Positions 1 to 14,100 of a stretch of 64,000 nt of DNA are shown in pieces. Position 1 is the stretch's first letter; the number at the start of each line of letters is the position of its first letter. A program made the translations under genes and the position numbers. This stretch comes from Paramacrobiotus metropolitanus (Eukaryota; Tardigrada; Eutardigrada; Parachela; Macrobiotidae): assembly GCF_019649055.1 (NCBI RefSeq), contig NW_026570240.1, positions 1,240,001 through 1,304,000 on the forward strand. The letters are read 5' to 3'. The notes under the pieces were generated by a model that searched no databases, was not told the origin of the DNA, and saw only the letters and a program-made list of their open reading frames with translations.

Positions 1-45
1 ATTGTTTCTCGTGATTTAAGAAGGCAAAAAGTCAGTTGGACTCAC

Positions 46-2164
46 GCAGAGGAAGAACTAGCTGGTTTCAGGTGCGAATGACCATTTCGAAGAGGCAACT
101 GCCCATTGACAGCCATTCGGCTAGCGTTCCGGTTGTTTTGCAGCAGTGGAGAGTTCGGGACCGAATTCGAAAGGTCAACGCTGCCATTTCGAACACTTTC
201 AGCATCTGCATTCCCATCATTTTTTGATTTATTTTTCGAGCGCGAAAATGCTTTGCTCAGTGAAGAACGAATCTGAAAAAAATGCACTGTAAAATCGTGC
301 ATAAAATAACAACATAAAAACCGACGTGCATAAACTTTTTAGACTACCGGAAATCAGGCAAATTCAAAATAAAAATTTCTCGCCAATACTGTAAAAAACG
401 TATTCAAAGGGAAATAAAGCGCTGGTTCGCAAACGAACAAATACATCGATAAACGTAGAGCATCAAAAAAGTGTGCAGGCATTTTCAAGATGCAAATGAT
501 ACAGGAAAAATGGGCAGCACACACATGACGAAACCAAAGAGAGAAAACAAAATAGTGACAGTAAATTCCTTAATTAACCGCGCAAACGCAATAAAGTTAG
601 CGAAACTTAAGCAGCAAAGGGTCACAAAACCAATATTTCAATTATCATGCGGGTTTTATAGGGTGATGAATAGCCCAAATCCCAGAATACCTTTTCGGGT
701 GGTTTTGCCTAAAATTTAATGAAAAAGCTCGATGTAAGTCGACTATATTTCCTGTGGAAAATGACGAGTGGTGATAATTGTTTTAACAAGCCAATTTATA
801 CCCAGCTCTTTTTCTTCTTCTTCTTGCTGTCCTCATCCAACTGATGACTGGCATTACTGCAGTTACTATTTAAAGATGCTACTGATTCGGTTGACAGCTG
901 GCGCGACAGGCCCTGATGATGTTTTTCTGGATTGTCTGTATGGGAAAAGTAAATACAAAACCAATCAACACAAGCCAATACAGTGGCACGGTAATGGATG
1001 GACGATACGGTGTGTTGGAGTCAAGTGTACCGGAAAGCACATCTTTTGTGGAGTTGAATGTATGTCGACGGACAAGGTTGGGACTGATCGGATTGCCAGC
1101 TGTACTGCTGCTGCTGTTGCGGCCGCCGCTGATCAGGCCCGCTTCGGCACCTTGTTGCCGAAGGACGTCAATTATCCGCCGCAATTCCAGCAGTTCCCCA
1201 TCCTGGGAAAAAAGTGACAATCAATGCCGATTAATAGGCCACTCTCTCCCCTGATGGGGATGGTTTTCCGCAGATTAACCAACAATGCCAATCTGGCCGT
1301 GCAGATTTAACGCTGTGGTGCGAGCTGTGTTTATACGCACCTTGCGTTGCGAGTGGGCTGTTAATGTTTCCAGTCGCTGCGTCATATTGTTCAAGCTGTT
1401 CTCGAAAGCCGCCACAACATGCGTCTGTAACAAACAAATTTAGCTGTAGTCATTAGGAACTCATTCAGCCTTTATTGCTTTCTAAAGGATGATTTATAAA
1501 AGGATACAACCCATTCTTAAGTTATAAGAGCGTATAATCAGTTTGAAAAATAAATTTGACGGGTTATTGCACATTAGCCTTTCCGTAGCTCGCCCAATCG
1601 ACCAGCTGTTCTTTCCATAAAAATATTGAAAATTTTGAATAAGGAAAAAGAAAACAGCGAAAAATAGCGATCAATGTACTCAGAAAATGTTTGCGGGCTT
1701 TTACGAGTAGAAAACGTTTTAATTTTGCATTTCCCCCGGCTTCGTGCGCTACAAACGATTGATCGTAAAAAATTGATCATGACATTTTTTCTCACGATTA
1801 CCTCATCATGAGAAATCAATAGTGATTAGTGATTGACAGGCAGTATTAGGGATAAAATCTAATCCAGCTGTTATTCTAGCTATCCAATTGACTGTCGTAT
1901 ATGTTAAATTCCCGGACTTACATTAGTGCTTAATTGTGTGGTCAATGATGTAACTCGCTCCTGCGCCTGCTCCAGTTCTTTGCGCAGCTTCCGCACTTCA
2001 TGAGCATGGCGCTCTTCGGGCTGCATATAACAAAGACGGATGATGGAAAACTAATTCTATCCCAAATCAATAAGCTCCAACTACACAAAAACTTAATCCA
2101 AACACGCTTACCGACGAGTACATGGACGAAGTGGTCGACGCTAACGATCCGGCCGATCCATGCA
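46..2164 (-). CDS. NAV: NAV exons coding the coiled coil and poly-Lys segment
   Basis: Seven exons: 2112-2164 (HGSAGSLASTTSSMYSS), 1922-2020 (PEERHAHEVRKLRKELEQ), 1341-1424 (HVVAAFENSLNNMTQRLETL), 1031-1202 (DGELLELRRIIDVLRQQ), 802-935 (NPEKHHQGLSRQLSTESVAS, ending SKKKKKKSW), 46-272 (IRSSLSKAFSRSKNKSKND). Heptads run through exons 1922 to 1202. The order matches vertebrate navigators closely, up to the point just before the second coiled coil and ATPase. Exon 46-272 exits in phase 2 at a GTGAGT donor. Confidence 0.92.
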
Positions 2165-5100
2165 CTACAATGACAAGCAAGAACACAATGGAAACATCGA
2201 CATACCGGCGTCGTACCCAATCAATTTTTTCGCTTTACTGTGAATTTTTAACTGTAGCTTACTTTCGTCATTTTTACTATGGATTTTGGCCAACAAACTC
2301 CCGACATAGGGCGACAGTCCGGGAGCGGTGCGCGGCTGATTCAGGCCGTTGTGCCCGCTGCGAGGCAAACTGTACATTAAGAGCGGCGAGCCCGGAGCCG
2401 ATGAGCGGCTTATTCCGGTCAACGGGTACGATGCCGTGGAGCTGGAATCAAGGTCGTCTAAATGACTCGTTTGTTGCTGAATAATGGAGTAGCTCAAAGG
2501 ATGCCCGCGTGAATCGGATCGAGCGGAATGTGCGGGACTGCGCTCCCAGACGGTTGACCCAGGCGGGTTGTGGTCGGTGTGCGAGTAATGGCAGTCAACG
2601 TAGTTATTATTCGCAGCCAACGTGCCGGATTTCGAGGACAGACCGTTTTGAGCTGAAAGACAGCAAATTAAAAAATTATAGACAGAAAATGATAACTAGT
2701 GAAATTTAGCTAAACAGTAAACACAAAAAAAAGTTGAAAAAAAACGTTTAAAACCATCAAGATGACATAATGCCACCACTTTCTCAGCGCTCGTCAGTTA
2801 AAAACAGTAGGGTATCTTTTGGTACCGGCTTTTTGCTCTAATTATATCCTTATTAATATCGATAAATCCCTGTCCATGCTGTTGGACAGCATACATGTTG
2901 TGATTAAGTAATACACGCAAATAAGCTGTCTCCACATGACTTAAAAAATTCTATTACTGCTTAAAATTCTTGGGGTGGTTTGGATCATCGATAATCCCCT
3001 GAGTACATAACTCGATGACATTCAGCCCGGAACATTTTAAACTATCATTCACACTTGGCATAACTATGTAATCGGGTTAATCCAATTCCGTGGCGCGTTT
3101 CTTCAGGTTAACTTACCAATCTTATCGTAAATGTTGGAGTCGGCATGAGCACTTTGCAGCTGCTGTCGCGGGATCTGACGCTGGCTTTTCGGCGGCAGTG
3201 CAGCGTTAAGGGACAAGTTATCAGTGGCATCATAGCGATCCGGATCAATATTCAATATGGACAATTCATGCGCCTGGTTGGGCATGGACAAACGGGCCGA
3301 AGTGGACGATTTAGGTCGCGGACTGGACGGCACCGGGGAGGCATTGTGTCCCGGATTGCAGCTGCTGCTGTTGCTGGTGTGATCGAAGAAAATGGGCGTT
3401 ACACTGGCCGGCAGCGTCAGCTCGGTGTGATTCGGCTGCACTACACTGCGACAGCGTGGCGGTCCACTCTGACCATCCGTCACCGGGAAGAATGCACCGC
3501 TCCCGTTGGGCGGATGGCGATTAATGTTGCGATTGAGGGAATTAGTGGAATACTGATTAGCACTCAGTGTCTGCATTTTCAGCTGCATTTCCTGCGGACT
3601 GGTCTGCGTGCTGCCCGAGACTTTTAGCTTTGTCCGCCGTTCCAGAGCATTACCAATTGATTTACTGTTAGTGGAATTATTTATGTCGCTCATTAACGTC
3701 GTCTCCACGTTCAGCGGACGGACAAATAGATCTCCCGGATGCCGCTCGGTGAAGAGATCGTTGTGGTTGGCCGGCGCACGGGGCTTCCGCACGGGGCTGG
3801 CGTAGATGCGCAGATAGTTGTCCACGCTGGCCGGCGTAGTGTAGAGGCTGCCGTTGGTCAGCCGGGGATGCGGCGATAGAGTCGTTTCGGGGTCACGCGG
3901 CGGCGGGGTCACGGGTGGCCGGCGCGGCCCATCATCCGTACGCTTCGAGCCGGCATGGCGCAGCAGCGGCATCGCGGAGGGTTTGGCGGCTTCGATGGTG
4001 GCATCGGTGTTTGGATAGCGATTGAGGCCGCTGTAGGGATGAGTGCGCTGCGCGCTGTTGTTGTTACTGCCCAGTGCATCGCGATGGAAAAAACTCTTCC
4101 CTTTGTCTGTTACATCATTTGCCGTGCACTCATCCAGATCCAGTCTGTAAAAAGCCACATTAAACTGCTCGAATTAGATCTTAAACAAACATTCATCCAG
4201 TAATCGAACAAGGCCGGGGAATTTGTGACATGAGGATGGGAAGATGCATTCCCACACATTAATGTTGTAGGGCGGAACACTCCAGACACTTAATATTGTC
4301 ACTTGGAATGCTCTTATACAACACCGAAAAAAATTTCACGCTCTCCCTGACTATACACTCCCAGACCTTTTTGACTCCAGGATTGGCATCCATGATTATG
4401 AGAGAGTATTCGAATTTATCAGATTATTCTGATTAGAGGTTAGATTAAGCTCTCAAAGTGTTTCACAGTGAAACCTTACTGAAATAAATTATCGATGAAC
4501 TTGAACAGTTCCATCCGAATCTCATTTGCCATTTTGTAACAGTGTAACGTCTCCGCAAAATAAAAACAATAAAATCGATCTGTGGTTCAGAATGAACGAT
4601 ATCGATAGGCGCGATTACTGCTCAATAATAGTCAATATGGCAAAGAAGACAAGATGATACATATGAAAAGATCACAATAATTCATTTTTCACGGCGGCTT
4701 GGCCAGTGCAATGCAAACAGTAGTGCAAACTTAAACACAGATCACTGGAATCACAAATATACAAAGCAACACCACTCGAAATGTTATATAGCGCCGTATT
4801 TAAATGCGTGTTCAATAAGGCAGACAGATTTCTAAATGGATGAAGATGGATTTCAAATTTTCAATTGTGCTGAAGATGAGAGTTAGATACTTTTCCGCCA
4901 CCGCATCCTCATCGTCGATCGTCTAAGCGTGAAAATGCGATATCGAAAGTTTAGATTCATATCTCTGTGTCAGTATCCCGCTGGGTTCTCTCGCTTCTCA
5001 TCTTCACCGTACTTAATGCCGGCAGTTCCGTCACAAACATTGCCAAACAGAACAGAACGACATGCATTAGTAAAATGTCACCCGCATAACATACAACCGA

Positions 5101-8100
5101 ACTACTTGTTCTGATTGAAAATAATGCAGCAACCACACTGGATAACATGATACTCTTCCACAAACGAAAGCCGCAACAGTGTGATATATGCCAAACATTT
5201 AAAAGGTCGACTGCTTGAAGTCGGATTGGAACACGGATAATAACGTGCTAAAGCCAAAGAGTGGCGCTTTTACTATGAAAAGCCGAAGACATATTTTTCA
5301 TCGAAGACATAAATTTCCGCAATATCGATCATCGATACATGCGTGCAACAAAGCGGTTGCAGTAAAGTGGATAACTTCTGGCTGACCGCAGGGCAACAAA
5401 ACACGATAAGTTAATTACACTATCGCTCCGGTTTCGGGTCAGGCTCGTGCTTATGATTGACCACTCGTGTGCGAGGCGTGTCCAGCAATGATCTCTTGAA
5501 TCTTGTCAATTAAGGAAATACAGCAACAAGACGATTTTAACAGTCGAATTCACATTCTTCGTTTTGATTACCGAGCCAAAATGCCAACGGTGTATTCCCC
5601 AGTGTGTGAGCAAACAAACGTGTATTTCGAGGAGGAAGAAGATGAAAAGCACGTCACAAGAGTCCTAATAAACTAATAGCGTCAGTCACGATCAGCGGTT
5701 TCAAAAGTATTATGAATGGTTGGGCCATAGTCGGCTGACAGCTCCTACAGCGGAATACGTCGACAACATCATTTCCAATGCTGCACCAGCGCAACATAAC
5801 CTCTCTTTACATTCTGTGATACTGTACATTGTTAAGATCCACAAAATTAATATTTCTTGCAAAAATAAAATAGCTGGGATAAACAGGGAAAATTCTCAGT
5901 ACTCTAACCGGTATTTGCAAAACAAAAGAAACACATAAAATGGCTGTTTATTTCATACTTGAAATTTTCAGGAAGGCACCCTAACGCCGAATGCATTAGA
6001 ACATCACGTCGTTACCTACCTAACTCGTACTAAATTATTAAAACGTTTATGCGAATGCTCACACTTCAAATCAATGGACGTTTGGTGAAGCTGTTTAACT
6101 CTATAACAGTGTTTCACGATATCTTTCAGAGGCACATCATAAGAAAGGCTCAACCAGTAACCGCAAATCTAAACTCACATCATTTTTACGCTAAGGCACA
6201 CGGGAAAATAATTTAAGTATTATTCACGGTAGCTCGAGAAGTGAGTTGTACTTGGTAATTTGCTGCTCACTGCCACAGTCTGCCATATGCCGGTCAAGCT
6301 TACGCTTTCAAGACCGGCGTTTTTACAGCTTCTCACATCAGTTCACACTGCAACAAGATGCAAGCACAATCAGATCTTCCACTTTTTGGGATGGTGTCGG
6401 CAGTCAAGAGATTTGCGATCATTTACTACTAATGTTATCCTTTGAGATAACTGACCCAAATCTGCATCTCTTGGGAACACTGCCGCTTTGTAACATCTAT
6501 TACTGGAATAAACACAAAACTACTCGAGAAACAAAAATACGAGTTTTTCTTAGTAAAATTGTTAAATGATAATTCAAAAATAGTTACATCAAAATACCAG
6601 TAGTAGAAAAACAGAAATTTTATCTGACGGACAAAATTCAGAATCCGAACGTTGGTTGTGGAGTAGGTAAAATAAACACGTTCCTTTAGCTACATTCTGG
6701 TTAGCTAGACAAAAGAACAGAACGCCTAACCAAATGCAAGCGGGCGATATCAAAGAATTAACAGTACAAGATCATCTTTAAGAAACTATGAAGGGTAAAT
6801 TTAATGGAACCTAACTGTTAAAAGTTAGCTAACGATCAGCTGCACTCTCGTGGTCATAATTATATCAAATCGTTTTGATCTAAGCAAAATACTAAGAGGA
6901 CATCGAATATAAACATTGTAAAGAAGGCTCGATGAAAAATACAACCTCTTGTTGCCACCCTAGCTTTTAATAGTTCAACTTCTTACCGACTGGAGCGACT
7001 ATAAGGCTTCCACTTCGCATCATCCATATGAACATCGGTAAATATACGAAAGCTAGAAACGCTGCACATTTTTGTGTTGACCCATTGCGATTTGCAGTGA
7101 TGCACCTGGACATTTGCCGAGAGAAATTAACAGCTATTTTTGTGTTAGCTCTAAATTATTTCCTGAAAACACCACAAAATAGTTCATTCTGCGATAGTGA
7201 CACGGAAAAGAGTGTTGTGGCTGGTAAGGTCCTAGAAATGTCGAGGCGGAAGGAATAGCTGCAGAATCGATTGTGAAACAGCTATCGGGCTACTCATCTC
7301 ATAAATCTGCCGGCTGCTTCTCTATTCCATCTCGGACTCGCAGAGAAAGCGTGCCACACACAAATACACACACGCCCGCCACCATTGTAATAATTGATTT
7401 TTAAGCATTTTTTCCATTTTAAGCATGTTTTAGTTCGGCTTGGGTGGATGCTGAGTGCCCGTGAAAATTCTGCTTTACCGGTTTTCATAGTGAAAAATTT
7501 TACATTGACATAGCTCTAGCATAAGCAAACACACATGCATGCATACAGTAGGCAAGACAAGTTTCTTAATCGTTTCGAACAGTTACGTAAATGACTAGAA
7601 TCATTTTAATCCAGCTGATCCTTTATGGTTATTTTAGCACTTGAATCGATTTTAGAATTTCGATTTGTGATACCCGAAAATGCCAAAACCAAGTACCAAG
7701 TACCGTCACTTCAAACAAAAAAATAATTCCAATGCAAACTACCGGCAAGCGTAAGTGCGACGGCTCTAACAACAAAAATTTGACTAAGCTAATGTAGTCA
7801 AACTCCTAAAAATCACATCCTGACCTTTGCAGCCACAATTTGCATGGAAATTATTCTGAACTTTCTTGAATAAACAATCAACAATTGCATGACTTGTGTT
7901 CGAAACCGAAAGTGTAGAGGCAAGTCCAGTTTTGAGGATTACTTCTCGAATCGACAATAGCGCCTTTGCATTTACGTACACACTGTGTGCATAACACAAA
8001 GAACTGTAGCATTATTGTGCGGATAATACACCAATGTAAAATTAATCAGCAACCCTATGTAATCACGTTCGTCTTTCCTATCAATTTTGTTTGTGAAATT

Positions 8101-11100
8101 TTCGCCGGTAAATGACGCATACTACGATATTTTATATCGATTCTGCTTACCTGTAAGGTGAGGTGATGAAATAGGTTTCCTTCTCCCTGTCTTTCTGTCT
8201 GGGTGTCCGTTTCTGATGACTTCCACTGTTTCCCTCACTGATATATCCACTGGCTGAATCACTATCGAAGAACTTGAGTTGCGGTGACATATTGGATGAC
8301 TTCAACGTATCCCCATCCGACAAATAGCCGGCATGCACATCTCCATGATGGTGATGATTAGTCGAACGGGTCAAGGAGGAAAAATGTCTCATGCCGTCCG
8401 ACGATTTTCCCTGGCTCGACATCGCGCTCCTGGGTACATGACTGCGTTCCAGTAAATGATTCATTTCTGCGCTCCTGTTATGTGTTGGCGCACCGGTCGG
8501 ATTGGGATTGGCAGTGGTCTCTGGTTGTGGAACGCCGTTACTGGCCGGTTTGGTCATGGGAACCGCATCACTCATGTGTTCGTTCATTCCAACAGTATCA
8601 GCTTGTTGTGATTGCGAAATCGTTCCATCACACGCGCTGGCGCTTTTTATCGGCTGATTCGTGTCAGGCAGGACGCTTTCCACCCGATTGTCAGCTACTG
8701 ACCACACATTCTCCTTGTCTTGCTGAGTACTATGATCAAGTGGCGTTATGCGGTTTTCTTGACTTTCCGGGGAATTTCGTGAGAATTCCACGGCAGCCGG
8801 TTCCGCAGCGTCAACTGCCGGGCTTTTGTTTGCGCTGGGCAAACGGTCCGTGTTGACCGTACGGGTATTACATTCCTGATTGGCAGATTCAATGGGATAT
8901 TTTGTACCACCGTGTGTAGGCGGCGGTGGTGCTTGGTAGGGGGCGTGGCTAACGGGGGAGCCTGTGGGTGGCCTAGGTAGTGGCTGGTTTAGCTCTTTCC
9001 CCGCTATGGTTGCGGTGTTGATATCGGCTGAAGCTGCCGTTTCCGCTTGGGTTGGCCCAACGGATTCGCGCGGCGGAAATGAGAGTCTTTTTTCCGGTTT
9101 GCCTGTCTTAACGGAAGCCGGAGCTGTGGCTTTGTTCAGCGACGAGGGCTTGGGTATACCACTCGTGGGAGTGGTCGGCGTTATAGGCGTCACTTTGCCC
9201 GACACGTTGGGACTTTTCGTACAACAACAGACTCGGTCTGAAACAAGCAAAAACCATAATAAATATTAAGCGCACAATTAAGTTAGCAGAATTCTTTCTA
9301 TAATTCCCGGTAAACTTAGTTGAATTTGTGATAATTTAGTGCCGGTCATTTTTCTTAAATCCAGAAAAAAAAGTAAAAATAAAAAAAGGAAACTGCGGCC
9401 TGGAATCGCTTGTTTTTGTATAGGGCAACGCTTATCACTACAGGGCAACGCTTATCACGCAAAGGTCAAGATAAATTTTAAATATAGAAAGCACGACCGT
9501 GCACTTCTGCTATGCAATACCGATATCATTTTTTGTAGGTGAAGTGATGTGCTGAAATACACACTGCAGCTTACCTTTGTGTTTGTAAGAGGTTTGCTTG
9601 CGCGTTTGAGAAGAGATCCGCTGGACGCCGGGGGGTCCTCTTCCGCCACTGCGGGAGGCGACGCATCCGGCAGCCGAGGTAATTCACGGCGTGAGCTCCG
9701 GCTATCCGGCTTAAGCAGGACGTTCCCCAATTTACTCGTCTTTTTCTCTGCATCCATTGCCACCGAGGGGCTCGTCTTGCTCACCGGAATATTCGAAATA
9801 ACATTTGTCTTCGCTTCCATATCGTGGTGTTCCACTCGCAACAATTTGGGCGAATCTTTGCCGGGGCTTTTCGAAAACGTTTTCCTTGCCAGGGCTTTTA
9901 TAGCCATCTTTGGACTACTGCTGACCGTCGTGGCAGTGGTTGTCTCGTAAATGATCTCCTTTGCATATTCCCGTTTAGCTGAATTTCCCTGCGGATATTG
10001 GGGATGGAAGTGCTGTGCTCGCTTCCGGTCACCGAAGAATCACTGTTGTCGGCACTTTTTGCTGAACCAAAGCCGCTGCTGCTGCTGCCGTCGCTGTGTT
10101 CGGACGAGCTAACCTTTGTGACCTTTTCGCTGGCATGTTTATCTTGTTTGTGTTTAAAAAAACCCCCAAAACCAAATACGGAGTTCTTCCCCATTTGTGA
10201 AGCGGTCGGCGTCAATGTGCCGGGAATCAACTGGGTGTCCTTTGTATTTAGTCGGGGTCCAGCCGGCAAAGGACCTTTGCTAACCGATGACACGGAGGAT
10301 GTTGTGGAATTTATACTGCTACTGGAACGATTTTGGCGGTTGCCTTTATCACCTGGCAAAGGAAGTTTGGAGGATGGCACAGGAATGAGCGAATGCGGCG
10401 ATCCCGATGCGCCGGGCGATATCGGTCGGGAATTTTGAGCAAATTGTCGTGGAGGAAGAATTCCTGAAAACAAAGAATTCATATGTAACACTTAAAACTT
10501 AGAGTCCCAACTTAGACTATACTGAATTTGCCGCTGTCAAACAGTCAAAGTTAATGTCAAAAGGTTTATATAATCGGAGTTCCGCTAACGATAAAGCGCG
10601 AATATAAATGCATAAATTTTTTAAAATGAAATTGATTATTTGACCAAACCATACTCAGAAACGTTTTGTCACACAGGTTATTTTCAGTTTGCGTCGTCAA
10701 TGTATACAACAATTTCGGGACACACTTTCGCAATTGTAAACTGATTAAAATAAAAAAGCATATTGATATCGATATACATACACATTCGTTTTGTTTGTTT
10801 ACGGCGTTATCAATATCTCCTTCAAAAACTTCAAATCTGTTAAAAGAGCTACAGCTGACAAATCTAATATCCGTTGAGTTGACCCATATATGGAAGGCTT
10901 TAATTTAATTCTGCGGTATGATGATATTTTCTGCCTATATGCATACCGCGGTACGCGACCTGAAAATAGTATGTCACCAGGATACAACCAATATCACGAT
11001 GTAATTGCCATTATTCAGCCGCTACTGCAACGGCTTCGGATGCGAGAACTGCGAAATCTCACTGTTCGAACCACTTCTTATTATATAAAATTTTTTCTTC

Positions 11101-14100
11101 ACTGCTGATTTGCCTCAGACAATTTTCTTCGGGCATATTCCTGGTGATCCGAAGCCCCAAATAAGATCTTAGATAAAGTACCTATTTTCAGAAGGGTAGC
11201 CTTTGCCAAAAAAATAGTGTGTACCGCTCTTCCGGCACCCGCCACATGGGTAAATTACGGTACTATATTGTCATCCAAATAAAGACCACAGGCAGAGACA
11301 ACCAAGACAATCGAGTATGCCTCTTACCGGAAACGACACAAGCATCCTAATCACCATGTTGCTATTTGGAATAGCTAAATTACACGTATGTGTTACCCTA
11401 ATATATGTGCACAGATCTCAACTATGCTGGTACAGTCCAGCACGAACAAAGAATAAACTGCTTAGAGACAACGATTTCTGACTACAATTATCTTCCTCCA
11501 TTGACCAGATGTCAGGGTTATTATCGAAGCCCAAAACCCCTTGTTGACCCTACGGTCCCGCGAATATGTTGCTGCCATCAGGATAAGTATGTGTAATGTA
11601 ATGGAGGAGCGCAAAGATTAATTTTCAGAATGTTCAAACGTTTAAACATGTAGTGATAGCTTTAGCGAAACAAACTGAAAACATTTTATACATCCGCTCC
11701 GTAATTTATTATTACTTTCGTGTATTATTTCAGAAAATGTTGGGGTTATCTATCCAGTACTTTTGAGCTCGTGATAACTGGAACTAAGCAAGTGCATAAC
11801 AGAATTTACTTTTAAGAATAAATGCACGAGTATCCCACAACCTCGGTTCAGGGGAAATAAAATTTATTACTAGTGGGATGTGCTCGTACATATGGCGCAT
11901 CTCTCTGACAATAAACCACTTTCCCATTTGCACAGAAGAAAATACCAGATTGTGGTTGTTTTTATTTTAATTTGTATTTTTAGCTATTATGTAAATCACA
12001 TTCGGAAGAAATGCAGTAGCCATGGCGGCTTTTTCTATATACGTAGTATACCGTTATTTCTGTATGTCATAAACAAGTGCATGTGTGCATCTGCTGTATT
12101 CTGACTAGAGGGTAGGAATGGTAAAACAAATAATCTCAAATCAGCAAGAACTGTTAAAAATTTTAAATATTAACTAAGAGTGCACACAAAGGTGGCGTGC
12201 AGCAATTTCGAAAAACACTTTAATTAGCTTACGTCCGGTGTGTTTTTAGAAACGAAGCACACCACAACTGAGCGTTTGATATGTACCGGCAGCATTAGGG
12301 AGAAGCTGAAGCTGGACCCCTGGGCTGACGTCCAGTTCAATAAATCGATAGTCGTACTATTAACTGCATACTGCTTTGCATTCATTCTGGGTGAAATTAA
12401 AGGCGATCTCCGCTGGACGCACTTCCCGGCCCGGACAGTAATCAGGAACATTTCAAGGAACCCGTACCATTTTATAATATAAAAATGCAAGTATTTCTCA
12501 ATTTATTTTGGGCATATATACGTAGGTTATTGCAAATCTCCAGTTATCGCTAACTGCAAGCTGTAATCGGAATTCGGACACTGAAACAGCTACGTACTAA
12601 AACATGTTAATTTTGACGCAAAAAGTATTCTGACATTTCATTTTTTACGAACGAGTGCATTTGAACCAATTATTCAGCCGTGTGTCTTAGTTAATTTATT
12701 TATTATGAACATTCCGCTTTGTTTGCAATAAACAAAAATTGTAATAACGTGCTTGCAAGTACATGACTAACACATAATACAAACGGTATTTAATTCAGAG
12801 CTGCAGAATTGGCATAGTTCCTAGTGCGGCACGTACGCCTGATTTTGCTATTATTGCCTTAACCTTACGGACGATTAAACAGGCAGATCAGACTATGGTA
12901 AAAACTAAAAACAGTAAAAACATAACATGCATGAGCAATGTTTATTGCAGCACCAGACTGGAAAACATATTACTGAAGCTTGGAATAAATAGGCTAATTT
13001 TCCTTGCTGCTGCACGACTGCCAGTAAAGATCCAGACAAACTGGCTGTGGCTTCATTATGGTTCCTAATTTCGGTATTAATTTATCTGCAAACGTTCATA
13101 AATTGAACTGTTAATTAACTGCAATTTACACAATGTCATATAATGCTCCTGCTTTCTCGTACAATGAGTCGTATGCACACCGGATACCTTCCTGTTCTTT
13201 AAGTTAAATTATCTCAAAACTAATGGCAAAAGCATGCATATGCATGCATCATGGCCCAGTAACAAGTAAAAAGCAATACTACGCGATATGGCTGTGTTTT
13301 ATATGCAGTCTTACGTTTACAAATAAACTGTTAGAGATAACATAAATTTAGTAATCGCCTACCGAAAATCACAGGACTTGACAAGCCTTTGAATTGGAGA
13401 GTAAATTCCTGAACCGCTGTTACTGTCCATCCGAAACTTAAAACCACAGAAATAATAAAAAAATGTTTCTGGTGCGCGAAACTGAAATGAGCGAATTATA
13501 ACAACTGCTGGAAGTAGAGAAAGCTGAAACAATTACTGAACAACTCCTTTTACTCATATCCGTTCATTTTCTAGACTGATCTAAATACAAAGAGAGCCAG
13601 AAAAAGTACAGCGTTAAAGTGACAGGTTAATGCACCTGCCGGAGGAGTTCTGGGCATAAACAGTCTCTAACTGCTCCATATTTCCAAAATTTAAACATCG
13701 CGACCGGAATCATGTCAATCCTGTATCTCACCTTGCTCGGTGTATCTGAACAGAGCAGATCTACAGCTCTCCCGATTCCAGTCGCTCTTTCACACTGGCC
13801 ACTAAAGCGGTCAAATCCGGCGCCGATAACACTTCCGTCAGTGTTTATACATTTAAACTATATAGAGCTATTCGCCCACATTCTTTAAAACTCCATAATA
13901 TACATGAATATATTGATGCAGACTCGCAAACCCATTTTCAAACCGGCTAACACTGAAAGAGAAAAGTCGCCACGATGCAAATGCTGCTAACAAAGAAAAT
14001 CCCCATGTCCCATCCGTGCATTATAATTGCGAAAATAGCGGAGATTTGAAAAGGATTTGGGATTAATTTTCGGCGCAGAGGGTAGCGCTATACATCCAAC

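Noticed and set aside
768-1254. Plus-strand ORFs opposite NAV exons
   Set aside because: Shadows of the minus-strand exons, whose conserved coiled-coil and poly-Lys sequence is clearly the coding strand.
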